64,000 bases of DNA from Thozetella sp. PMI_491. Taxonomy: Eukaryota > Ascomycota > Sordariomycetes > Chaetosphaeriales > Chaetosphaeriaceae. Shown one piece after another: positions 1 to 10,044 of this stretch. The stretch spans positions 62,001 through 126,000 of the forward strand of contig MU270029.1 in NCBI GenBank assembly GCA_021432635.1, in the 5' to 3' direction. Below the pieces are notes generated by a model, which was not told the origin of the DNA, searched no databases, and saw nothing but the letters and a program-made list of their open reading frames with translations. The translations under genes were made by a program, and so were the position numbers. The first letter of the stretch is position 1; every line of letters begins with the position of its first letter.

Positions 1-188
1 TGGCCCAAAGAGGATGTATGGCATACAAGACAGCATGTGTAAAAAAGAACAGCGGAATTGGCCAGTGCCAAGATATTTAAATCTCTAGCCAGGGGTGTCA
101 GAACCAAGAACATTCCCAGAACGAGCATTACCAACATCAAATTATTCTACAAGTCCCCGCCCAAGTTATCCCCAATTGACACGCAGCA

Positions 189-1427
189 ATGCCGGCCCAG
201 GCGCTACCAAAAGTCCAGCTACACGGAAACAGCTACAACATTCCCAGCCGCTCAACGGTTGTCATCTGTGTCGACGGGTTCGACCCGAGCTATCTTGACC
301 AAGGCATCGCAGACGGCATCTTGCCTACCCTGGCCGGTTTCGTCCAGAATGGGTTCCACACCACCGCCAATGTCGCCATGCCGACCTTCACAAACCCTAA
401 CAATGTATCCATCATCACGGGCGTGCCCACTTCAGTCCACGGCATTGCCGGCAACTATTTCCTCGACCGTAAAACGGGCAAGGAGACCATGATCGTCGAT
501 GACTCGCTTCTGCGTGGGTCCACGATTCTCGCTGAAATGGCGAGCCAAGGAGTGCGTGTGGCTGCCATTACCGCGAAGGACAAGCTGCGTCGGCTTCTCG
601 ACCACGGTCTGGCCGGCACGAAAAGCATTTGCTACTCGGCCGAATACGCTAGCGATGAGACCCTGCAGTGGCTGGGCCGAGACGCCAGACCTAGCCAGTA
701 CTCTGGGGATTTGTCCCTATTCGTTCTGGACGCCGGCATCAAGCTCTTACAGGAAGACAAGGCCGATCTATTCTACCTAACTCTTTCGGATTTTATTCAG
801 CATAAGCACGCTCCGGGATCGCCTGCTGCGAATGAGTTTATGACAGCCGTAGATACCCGGGTGAAGGCTCTTGTTGACCTCGGAGCTCTCGTGGCGCTGA
901 CTGGAGACCATGGCATGAGTGACAAGTGCAACGACGACGGCACACCAAACGTCCTGTTCCTACAGGACGAGCTGGAGAAGCGCTTTGGCGAGGGCTGCGC
1001 CAGAGTCATCTGCCCGATTACCGATCCGTTCGTGAAGCACCATGGCGCGCTTGGGTCGTTTGTTCGCGTCCACGTCGCCGATGCGCATCAGAGCGACATT
1101 CCTGAGATGATCAAGCACTGCAGCTCGTTTCCACAAGTCCAGGTGGCACATCCCAAGGAGGAGGCAGCGACCCTGTTCGAGATGCCGGTCGACCGGGAGG
1201 GTGACTTTGTCGCTGTGGCAACGCCAAATGCGGTCTTGGGGAGCAAGGTGGCGGAGCATGATCTAGGGAATCTTGCTGGCCACCGGTTACGCTCGCACGG
1301 CGGGTTGTCCGAGCAGCAAGTGCCGCTCCTGATGTCGGGTCCGTTGCTTGAGGAGAGCGAGACTCTTCTGTCTAAGAAGTGGAGGAACTTTAATATCTTC
1401 GACCTAATTCTCAACTACGGCCAGTAA
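189..1427 (+). CDS. phnA: Phosphonoacetate hydrolase (alkaline phosphatase superfamily)
   Basis: Single-exon gene of 412 aa. Phosphonoacetate hydrolase cleaves the C-P bond of phosphonoacetate to acetate and phosphate, using two metal ions. The metal/nucleophile residues of the family are all visible in order: Asp29 in CVDGFD, Thr68 in PTFTNPNN (the nucleophile position), Asp201 and His205 in SDFIQHKH, Asp240-His241 in GDHGMSDK, and His370 in RSHGG. Length fits the bacterial PhnA enzymes. There is no signal peptide, so it is probably cytosolic. It converges on a Zn2Cys6 regulator, and a phosphate-permease-type carrier lies beyond that, which suggests a phosphonate/phosphate acquisition group. 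The start is the first ATG of the only long open frame. A nucleotide pyrophosphatase/phosphodiesterase relative is the main alternative, but the PTFTNPNN and terminal SHGG patterns favour phosphonoacetate hydrolase. Confidence 0.88.
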   Translation: MPAQALPKVQLHGNSYNIPSRSTVVICVDGFDPSYLDQGIADGILPTLAGFVQNGFHTTANVAMPTFTNPNNVSIITGVPTSVHGIAGNYFLDRKTGKETMIVDDSLLRGSTILAEMASQGVRVAAITAKDKLRRLLDHGLAGTKSICYSAEYASDETLQWLGRDARPSQYSGDLSLFVLDAGIKLLQEDKADLFYLTLSDFIQHKHAPGSPAANEFMTAVDTRVKALVDLGALVALTGDHGMSDKCNDDGTPNVLFLQDELEKRFGEGCARVICPITDPFVKHHGALGSFVRVHVADAHQSDIPEMIKHCSSFPQVQVAHPKEEAATLFEMPVDREGDFVAVATPNAVLGSKVAEHDLGNLAGHRLRSHGGLSEQQVPLLMSGPLLEESETLLSKKWRNFNIFDLILNYGQ

Positions 1428-1610
1428 GGCCACTTCTATGCCAAATATCTGCGACTTGGGAGTCTTTAGTTGACTAGGTAGCATATACTAAAATACATTT
1501 AAGGCATGGAGATCTAGGCCATCAACCATGGCGTTTAATCAAGGCTCGAATAAATGTACTTGATAATTTCCTATGTACACAAACGCCTTTTTTGTGCCCC
1601 TGCGAGCAGA

Positions 1611-3672
1611 TCAACTTTCAGTCGGTCGGTCCATGAAAGAATTAAAATCGAAGCTCATGTCTCCGCTCACGAGGAAATCATACTCGTCCATGATGTTGGG
1701 GTCGAATGCAGGATCTAGCGACCAGTTAAACTCTGCTCCGTTCCACACGTCAGAGTCTGGCAAGGCCTGTTGGACGCCCTGTCGAGGAGAAGCCACGTTC
1801 GTGGACGATGGTCCATCATCGGCCGCAAGTCCGGAGCGTAGCAGGAGACCGTCGATTCCCTTTGTAATGCTGACGAGAAGATGGCGTGGATGCATGGTTG
1901 CCGTGACTTTCTTCAAGGCTTGGACGAGGGTATGCATTAACCTCTGGATCTCCTTTACGTCTAGCTGTACTGAAGTTGAAAGTTTCGTTGACACTTTGAG
2001 CAGAAAGACCGCGGCGAAAGCGACCATGATGTGGAAGTAGGTAGGGAGGCCATCTAGATAGGACTGGATCTCCGTGTCGGAGCTAACCGCGCGCAGGATT
2101 GAGACGGCAGACAGTACCGCAAAATTTGCAATCTCGTCCATTTCCCACGCCGTGTCTTCTGTCGCCAGCCTCCCGGCTCTGTCCCCTAACGTGCCCCCGC
2201 GAAACACATGGGAGCAGAGGTAGAGCTTGGCAAAGTGATACTGCAGACCAACCCCTTTGCGAGGATAATTTCCGACGTGAGCATTCGGTATGAAGCGGTC
2301 GCCCCACTCGGCTCGGAGGCTATCCAAGGAAATGATGAACCGCCGAAGTTGTGGGATCTGGGAGTCGCTAAACGGCCGCTCGACGTCGGCGCCGAAGGTA
2401 TCGTAGACGTTGGAGCAGAAGCTCCACCGCAAGACCTGACTTACCAGCCGCGCGTCGTCTTCTGTCGCATGCTCGCAGTCCAAGAGCTTTCGAACATCCC
2501 GTATCACCTCGCACTCTCTCGTCATGGGCGGTCGGCCATATGCAACTGAGAAGTGGTGATCACAGGCATACACCGAGAGGTATAGGCGCGTGCGCAAGTA
2601 TTGCTGGCGATCCCCCTGAAGAGCTTTGAAGAAGCTCTTGTGCAGCTGCAGTTCGGTGGCTATTCGCACTGCCGCGCCTACCAGCGGCCAAGACAAGTCA
2701 CTGAGCCAGAATGCGCCGATGCAGAGGGCCCGGACGTCGTCGACAGTGCTGTCCCTGGAAAATATTTTCGCGCCACTCAGCGAGACGAATTCCTTGTAGC
2801 ACAGGTCAAAGTCCTGAGAGTTGAGATGCAGAGCACCAACCGCGCATACTGCGGCGGTTAAGAGGGGTGATGATGCCCGTATGCGCTCTAGAGAGGCATT
2901 GTCGGGCTCCGCAAGGATGCGATACACGAAGTGGTCTAGTCGGTTTTTGTAGGTATCGAAGTACGTCTGCGCACTCTCGGCGCTGATGATGCCTGCTGCG
3001 ACGAGGTCTTTACGGGCAGCGGCACCGGGAGCGGCCGTAGGCTTTGGACGGGAGAGGTGGTGTCCTGGGAAGGCCCCGGGGCTGGAATCTAGGTCCATGA
3101 CGATTTCTGCCGGAGGCTCGCCCGGTTCCGTGTCAAGCGTGGCCTCAGCTGCTGACGGTGATGTCTCAGCTTCAGGTGTCAAGTCCAGGTCAAGTTTCTC
3201 GAGGACGTCTGGAGGCAGTGCTTTGGCGATCTTCCCGAGGGCCGATTGCAGACTCTTCATTTTCTGTTCCATCGAATACTTCCATCTTCATGTGATCACA
3301 AATCAGCCTGGACCATGCCAAATCTCAGAGTCTCGTGATAACTTACGAGGTGTCGCTTTCCAGCAGCATTTGCAGGCTCCGGTTGACCGTACATGACAAA
3401 CCCCTCTTCTTGCAGCGCACGCATGGCGGCTGTGAGTCTCGCATATGGCATTTGATCTGCAAAGGGTCAGCTGGGTTCGGAGGTTGGGTTATTGGCACTG
3501 GGGGCTGCGAGGGCACCTTTTGCTTGCGGCAAGCTACACAGGCTGTGATTTTGCGACTTATATCGGGCGGCCGGGGATCACCAAACGAATCCCGAAGGGC
3601 GCGAACCGGAGATACTGGACGTTCCGTAGCAGCCATGTCGGGCGTCTCAGCCGCAAGCCTTTCGCCAGCCAA
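1611..3672 (-). CDS. Zn(II)2Cys6 fungal-specific transcription factor (TF1)
   Basis: Nuclear regulator built from three exons: 3672-3517, 3456-3347 and 3285-1611 (introns of 60 and 61 bp). Joining the first two exons restores a classical binuclear zinc cluster (CVACRKQK-IKC, then PPCVRCKKRGLSC) with six cysteines. A short linker and a probable coiled coil starting at MEQKMKSLQSAL follow. The rest is a fungal_trans-like middle region containing the usual FWLSDLSWPLVGAAVRIA-type block. The model gives 646 aa from the ATG at 3672, or 634 aa from the in-frame ATG at 3636. It sits between the phosphonoacetate hydrolase (convergent) and the phosphate-type carrier (same strand), so it may be their local regulator; that is inference. 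A CACGTGGG box lies upstream at 3854-3861. Confidence 0.85.
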
Positions 3673-4412
3673 ATGATCTTCCCGTGCCGATGTCTAAATT
3701 CGATGTAGCAGTACTTGGGTCCCGTGCTGTGGATATCCAATGAGGGAAACGGGGGAGCGTATCGCCGCGTGTTGGTCAACAATGGTGTATGCACAGACTA
3801 CCCCAGTCCCAACCTAGTGGCCCTGTGGTAGTGGCTCGGCCGGGGTTGGCAATCACGTGGGACAGCAATTGGGCGGTAGGCGAGAAGCACCCCTCAAGCC
3901 CCTCCACCACTCCAGCCAGGATGGGCCAGGGAGCATTCATGTCCAACCTCAATTAGCGGGAGGGATGTGGGTCGTCTGTATTCCGTAGTTGCGAACATAT
4001 CAAGGCTCCCCCACTTTCACCAATGACCTTCAGATCAGCTCTATCCCTGCTTTTACAATACAAACCCAGTGCTCAATGATTTCAATGCTTCTGGTGTCTG
4101 GAGATTCCTCAGAGTCAAGGACACCACAAACTTCGCAAGGTAGAGAGTATGGAATAGAGGTAGGGCTTGAATTCATGTATCAACCCACCGCTCGAGAGCC
4201 AAGTTGCTCGTTGTGTGTAGATGCCCGGGCAAGGTGATTCAACCATGACGGATTCATGTTGGCAAGAAAGAATCCGGAAACGTACACTGACTGGCTGATC
4301 ATTCTCATCTAATCCGCACGCAGCAGAAGAGTTATCTATGCTACTAATATGATTCATCCCCATAAAGACTACACACCAACGTCGCCCCACTCTCCTAAAG
4401 CTAAGAATGATG
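3673..4412. other. Intergenic: TF1 upstream region and carrier 3' end
   Basis: This stretch of 740 bp holds the promoter side of TF1 (minus strand) and the 3' flank of the carrier gene. I see no credible coding exon. The only recognisable element is a CACGTGGG octamer at 3854-3861. Confidence 0.6.
3854..3861 (+). promoter_or_regulatory. PHO4/NUC-1-like E-box (CACGTGGG)
   Basis: CACGTGGG is the high-affinity type of site for the phosphate-starvation bHLH factor (Pho4 in yeast, NUC-1 in Neurospora). It lies 218 bp upstream of the ATG at 3636 of TF1. The octamer also occurs elsewhere in the window (12947, 31472, 39364, introns and 3' flanks), so a chance occurrence is possible. Confidence 0.35.
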
Positions 4413-6112
4413 CTAACACTCCTTAAGAGTAGCAGTCTGAGGGAGTATCTCAGGAGATGAATCCACAGACACAGTCTTGACTGTCTTCTCGTACAAAGCT
4501 CCATTTTCGATCTCTTCCAGTGTTCGGCCCTTGGTCTCAGGGATCCAGACGGTCAGCAGGGCGCAGATAGCCAAGATGCCGGAAAATAGCCCTAGCATGC
4601 CTTTCAGACCAATTGCCTGAGATGCCGTACCAAAAGCAAATGCCGTGAGCACAGCTCCCGCTTTCCCCGATGCCGCCGCAATGCCATGTGCTGTACCACG
4701 GACACGTGTCGGGAACACCTCAACAGGGATCAGGAAGGTCGTCGAAGCAGGCCCGGCGTTCAGGAAGAACTGAGAGAGCGTGAACAGTGTCACAAGGCCA
4801 CCAGTAGAAGTATGGTCGGTCGCACCAGCCCATGCTGCATACAACAAGGCCACGATGAGGCAGCCCAGAAATTGCTGCCGCGTGCGACCAATGAGGTCGG
4901 GGAGGAAGATGCCGAAGTAGTAGCCGGGAACGTAGCCACAGGCGTACACAATGATATTTCCGACCGCAGTGTTGTGGAGCGTCTCCCAAACGGTAGGGCC
5001 TTTGCCATAGCCGATCTGCGAGAGGATAATGCTCTGGTTCAAGTTGACACCATAAAATGCAATATCACTGTCCACGGCGGAGTGTTAGTAAATTCTCAAA
5101 GTGGACGTTTATGTAGCTACTCGGGCCATGTCTCAAGCAGGAGCTCAAATGCTCCCGATATTCGATGGAAGTGGCACTAAAGAACACGGGGGGACGTACA
5201 AAAGAAACCAAATGGCCGACACGGCGAACAGCGTGCGGGCGTGTTTCCAGTACGAGAAATACTCCCGAAAATCACGGAATTGGTCCGACAATCCGCGCTT
5301 GGACGGCTGAGCTGAGCCGTCCTCTGTCGTGCCAGCAACATACTTGTCGTAAGGTGTCGTCTCCGGCATGCGCAGTCGAGCATACAGCGTCAATGCGCAT
5401 GGTATAAGTCCAATACCGAGGAGCAGCCTCCATACCCACTGCAGGTAGAAAACGTTGCTGTCGATCGCGGACCGAAAGCAGGCTAGGAGGACTAGGTACG
5501 TAATGCCAGAAGCAATGGCACCAACGCCGCCGGATGCAAAAACCGTAAGCACTAGGCGAGCGCGCGAACCGCCTGTATCTTGCTCCGCGGATAGAGAGCA
5601 AGTCAGAGGATAATCTATGGGTGGTATTGTTTAGCACGCAATTCTTGTGTTACGCGGTGCCACGAAGACGTACCTCCGCCGATTCCAAGGCCGGTCACGA
5701 CTCGGAATACTGCCACCCAGGCCGTGATTCCTTCGTGTGACATGTGAGAAGGCGCCGTTATGACCAAGAGGGTCCCCAGCATTGTGAGCATCAGCTCCCT
5801 TCCGTAAACATTATGACGGCCAAAGGCATCGCTAAAAATGCCAAAGAGGACCTGGCCGACAATCATGCCAACGGACAGACAGCCCTTCATGACATCCTGC
5901 TGGATGGCTGGAACAGTATTTCCTTCATCCTGAAAGTACAGGTACCCGAGAATCGGGACGACTTGTTACCGGAGTTAGCGTATAAGACCGATGCATTGGC
6001 TTAAAGACGTTCACATACCTAAACCGATAGGGACGTTTAGGAAACCATCGGCAAACTGGCCCACGCCAGCGATGGCGAGGAACTTGAGCTTTGCGGACCA
6101 ACCCGGGGCCAT
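4413..6112 (-). CDS. MFS phosphate:H+ symporter-type permease
   Basis: Four exons (6112-6019, 5961-5674, 5614-5200, 5067-4413) join to 483 aa. The spliced product carries hallmarks of the PHO84/phosphate permease branch of the MFS: GQFADGF in helix 1, FGIFSDAFGRHNVYGREL after helix 2-3, GLGIGGDYPL created exactly across an exon junction, WFLLDIAFYGVNLNQS created across another junction, and PETKGRTLEEIE near the C-terminus. About twelve membrane segments are expected, in the plasma membrane. It could carry phosphate, a glycerophosphodiester or a phosphonate; sequence alone does not decide. Its position next to a phosphonoacetate hydrolase and a Zn2Cys6 factor makes import of phosphonate or the released phosphate plausible. 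It is slightly short for the family (often 520-580 aa), mainly in the termini and central loop. Confidence 0.85.
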
Positions 6113-6694
6113 TTTATTACACAGTTAGGAGCAGCAACAGCTGAGACTGATCGTTGATTGTCGCCGTCGACGGGACTTGTCTTCTCATCCTTGGTCAACC
6201 AACAACTTCACAGCGAACGACTTGCAAAGGCATATTAGCAATTTATACGCTATCTAGGATGACCTGAACTAGAAACGGCCCCACGCGTTGCGGCAGCTTG
6301 GAGCCATGGCCCGGGCCCTTTGCTTTTGGCACGTGGGGACCCTCTGGCCTCCTCATTAGACAGACGGGGTCTTATCGAAGAGACTGGAGTCTGGATATGT
6401 CGACGGGAGTCGTCCGAGAACGCCGCAATTGTGGCCTGCGTCCCTGTCGATAATAAGTCCCCACCTAGGTCAATCGGGACGAAGACCGACACTCGAATTT
6501 CTTTTTCTTTTTTCACGATCGGCGTTGACCCGAGACCTTCTTTCCCATCGTCGCGAGGCCACCCATTTGACCGACGCTCCAGCTAAGCGGTGGGTCACTA
6601 CTACCTTAGACTCCCCACAAAGCTACCTCTACGTGCGCGTCGTTTGGATCTGGCGGCGTCCCTTCCAGGTACCTCATTCCCGGCATTGCTCACT
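6113..6694. other. Divergent promoter region, carrier / carboxylesterase
   Basis: Shared upstream region of the phosphate-type permease (minus) and the carboxylesterase (plus). Apart from the CACGTGGGG run at 6330-6338 I see no coding exon or repeat. Confidence 0.55.
6330..6337 (+). promoter_or_regulatory. PHO4/NUC-1-like E-box (CACGTGGG)
   Basis: CACGTGGG, 218 bp upstream of the carrier ATG at 6112. The type and spacing match the box upstream of TF1. The family of phosphate permeases is classically under Pho4/NUC-1 control, so this is a reasonable candidate site, unproven here. Confidence 0.4.
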
Positions 6695-8399
6695 ATGGCG
6701 AAAACAAGCGAACCGTACTTGTGCGACCTCCAATGTCTTGGGTACATCGAGGGCTCGACAATTAGAAGCCAAGCTTCTGGGGAGGTTCTATGCCACTACT
6801 TTGGCGGACTGCCTTATGCACTGCCGCCCACAGGCCAACACCGCTGGAGGAAACCGAGACCACTTCCGCCTGGGTATAGTTATGGGACGAGACTCGCCCC
6901 AGGGAGTTTCCGAGAGTCGGCAAAACTTTGTCCCCAGTACCCGCCCCGTCTAGAATCAGAGCAGCCTCCCCTGCAACTCCAGAGTGAGGACTGTCTTCAG
7001 ACCAATATCTGGATGCCGAAGGGCGAGGCACCAGAAAGTGGTTGGCCGGTGTACTTTTACCTTCGTATGAATCAGAAACATCACCAGCATCTACCGGATC
7101 CTTCAGAAGCTAACAATCCCTCCAGATGGCGGGTCTCTCCAATGGGGCACCCCGAACGAGTTGGATTATGCCGATATGCTCAGCCAAACCGAGTTTAAAG
7201 CCATTATCGTATCTCCGGCATACAGGTTGAACGTCTTCGGTTTCCTAGCATCTCAAGAATTACTCCAGGAGGCCGAGTCTGCTGGCGACCCACAGGCGAA
7301 CTTTGGCTTCTGGGACCAGCGCCTTGCCCTGGAATGGACTCGGGAGAACATTGGCTATTTCAAAGGAAATCCTTCCAACATCACTGTAGCAGGGTACTCG
7401 GCAGGGTCTCACTCTGTCTTCTACCAGCTCTCCTACGATCTTGGCCTCCCTTCCGACAAGGCAATCATCAAGCGCGCCGTGATGCACTCCAACTCGCCAG
7501 GTGTGCAGCCTAAATTTGTCGCCGAGTCACAGCTGCAGTTTGACGAGCTTCTATCGAACCTTGGAATTCCTTTGGATCTCCCGTCTGCCGAGAAGCTCCG
7601 CCGGCTCCGAGAAACCCCAGCACAAGACCTCGTCGCCGCCAACATGCGGATGAATATCCACGAGATTCGTTCCGTAAGCGACGGCACCTTCGTTCGCAAG
7701 ACACTGTTCCGCGAGATCGAGGATGGCACATACGCGAGGGTCATGAAGGGTCGCGGCATTCAGCTGTGGATCGGAGAGTGTAGCGAGGAGCACTTCCTCT
7801 ATAGAACATTACGCCCTCCCAAGGGCGATTCATTTGCAGCGCTGCAAATGCGGGCATTGGGTGAATACCCAGAGGCAGTTGCTAACGCCTTAATCCGATT
7901 GTATTGCAGAGATGGAGCGCTGCCGGCGGGGTGCAAGGACTGGAGCTCGGACGCTTTCGGGCACATCTGGGCCGATGTCCAAGTCCATGCCCTTGAGCGC
8001 GGCTTCATCGCATGCCTGGCTCGAACTGGCGCCGCCTCTCTAGTCCACCGGTATCGTATCGAGTGGCGTGCAAAGGAGACAGATGCAAAGGCACCGCGGG
8101 AGTGGGGAGTGACGCACGGGACCGACAACTCTATATGGGTATGGGGGGAAGGCAGAGGGCTAGAACCAGAGGAGAAGGCCATAGCTCAAACGGCTTATTT
8201 TGACCTTTACGCCAAATTCGTGGCCGGAGAGGATATTTCCGAACAGTGGGGCGCTAGATCACCCTCAGAAGTCAGGAGGCTCAAGGCAGACGGGACTGTT
8301 GATGTTTGGAAGGATGAGTTGTGGGATAGGGGCTTGGAAGTCTGGGATGCATTGATGAAGGCAGGGCGTTCGCAAGAGGACGATGCCTGGGATAACTAG
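6695..8399 (+). CDS. Type-B carboxylesterase (alpha/beta hydrolase)
   Basis: Two exons, 6695-7064 and 7126-8399, with a 61-bp intron (branch GCTAAC) give 547 aa. Splicing creates the oxyanion-hole motif FYLHGGS exactly at the junction, which confirms the model. The nucleophile elbow is AGYSAGS near residue 214, the acid lies in the IGECSEEH stretch and the base is probably the His of VTHGTDN. The family hydrolyses carboxylic esters with broad range (carboxylesterase/cholinesterase/para-nitrobenzyl esterase type). No signal peptide is visible at the chosen ATG (MAKTSEPYL), suggesting an intracellular enzyme; an upstream in-frame ATG-like start at 6590 gives an unconvincing leader. It is divergent from the phosphate-type carrier. 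Whether it belongs to the phosphonate island or to the catabolic cluster downstream is open. Confidence 0.85.
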
Positions 8400-8943
8400 T
8401 TCTTAGAGAATAATTTCGGTAATTCGAATTATCTGAATGATCATGTGCAGCTATCTAGTTAATTAGGCATCTATCAGCTACGTAGCCTCTCGGCTCCTAA
8501 GCAGTGTAGCGTGTCTGCAGGCCTTGCTATTCTATTTCCTCTTTTGGCCTCACATCACTAAGAGGCTACCAATAGCAGAAACGAGCGAGGCACTTGGTAA
8601 CGCGGTACCTGCGTAGATAGCCCTCTCGCGCCAGATAGGGTCGGATGGGGAATGGGGTCCCAATCGCTACAGGGCGACTAACCATTCGCGCGGGGAAGAG
8701 TCCCAATCAAAAGAAATTCCGCAAGCCGCTTAACAAGCATAAATCCACTGGCGTTGAGCACCAGGCCAGCTACGAGCAGCTAGCCTACCGCACAACTTAC
8801 CTTTGTCTAGGTAACTAGCTAGTTTCACTCTACGCTGTTTATTAACTCGCGCACTTACCTCGGACAAAGCTCTGCTGGTCCACTCAAGAATATTCGTGCC
8901 AATTACTAGGCATTTACAGTTCTCAAGCATCTACCTATCTAAA
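8400..8943. other. Intergenic region
   Basis: 3' flank of the carboxylesterase and 5' flank of the NmrA-like gene (544 bp). No coding exon, tRNA or repeat recognised. Confidence 0.5.
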
Positions 8944-10006
8944 ATGGTCGTTGTAGCGGTAGCTGGAGGAACGGGGGACATGGGCCGGCTTATCGTCGCC
9001 GCCCTTCTCCAGCGAAACCAGCACGAGGTCTATGTGCTGTCTCGAAGAGTAAGCAATATCTTATTTGTACTCAAACTTGCGGTCGTAACAGTACATATGG
9101 TATTCATCCTCCTTACACGGGCTGGGCGCATAGATCCCTCAAGACACGGCGCCTCGCATCTCACCCCTTTCCTCAAAAGAGTACACGCCTGTCGTCCAGA
9201 CCAACTACTCCTCCGAGGAGGAGTTGAAGCAATTACTTGTCGAGCGAAAGGTGCATACCGTTATTTGCACCTTCGCCATCGACTTTGAGAATGCGAGCAG
9301 CGCACAGCTGAGGCTGATCCGCGCTGCCAACGCCGCCACCTGTGTCCAGCGCTTCATTCCGTCCGAGTTCAACGTCGACTATGACCAAGGAGACGATGTC
9401 CTGCCATACCCAGAGAAACGCTTCCATACAGTCGCACGGCGGGAGCTGGAAAAGACCCGCCTCGAGTTCACCTATATCTACCCGGGCATGTTCATGGACT
9501 ACTACGGAATGCCACACATCGAGACGCACCTTCGGCAGCTGCCATCCATGGTCCAGGGCAACACGGCGTACATCATTGGCAACGGAAACACGAATATCGC
9601 CATGTCGTACACCAAAGACGTAGCCCGTTATACCGCCCTGGCGCTCGAGCTACCGAAATGGCCAAGGGTGCTCAGCATTGTGGCTTCCACTGTGACCATG
9701 AACCGACTTGTGGAGCTAATTGAGCGCAGCACCGGCCGTAAGTTGGAGGTTGTCCATCAGTCCATCGCAGAGGCCAAGAAGAACCCATCCATGGGGCTCG
9801 AGGCCAGTGATCCAGTAGTCCAGCAGTTCCCGGGCGGCGTAGAACAGCTCGGAGCTCTTATGGTGGACCTCTCAGCTTCGATGGAGTTTGGTGCCTACGA
9901 CTTCTCTAAGATCGAAAGTCTGGATATGGTTGCTGAGTTCGAGGGAAAGACGGAGGCGCCTATGCGGATCGAGGAGTTGCTGGAAATGGCCTGGAGCGGC
10001 CACTGA
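8944..10006 (+). CDS. NmrA-like NAD(P)-binding protein (isoflavone-reductase-like)
   Basis: Two exons, 8944-9048 and 9182-10006 (133-bp intron), 309 aa. The N-terminal Rossmann motif is GGTGDMG (residues 8-14). A typical RFIPSEFNVDY block follows, and then YTKDVARYTALAL in the second half, as in atypical short-chain reductases of the NmrA/isoflavone reductase family. Members act either as NAD(P)H-dependent reductases or as redox-sensing regulators. The catalytic lysine expected in true isoflavone reductases is not obvious to me. It converges on a Zn2Cys6 gene with only 38 bp between the stop codons. Substrate unknown. Confidence 0.85.
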
Positions 10007-10044
10007 GCGTTGGTATCCACGCAATAGATGTGAGATATAAGAAT

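Noticed and set aside
1573-2040. 155-codon plus-strand frame
   Set aside because: Antisense shadow of TF1.
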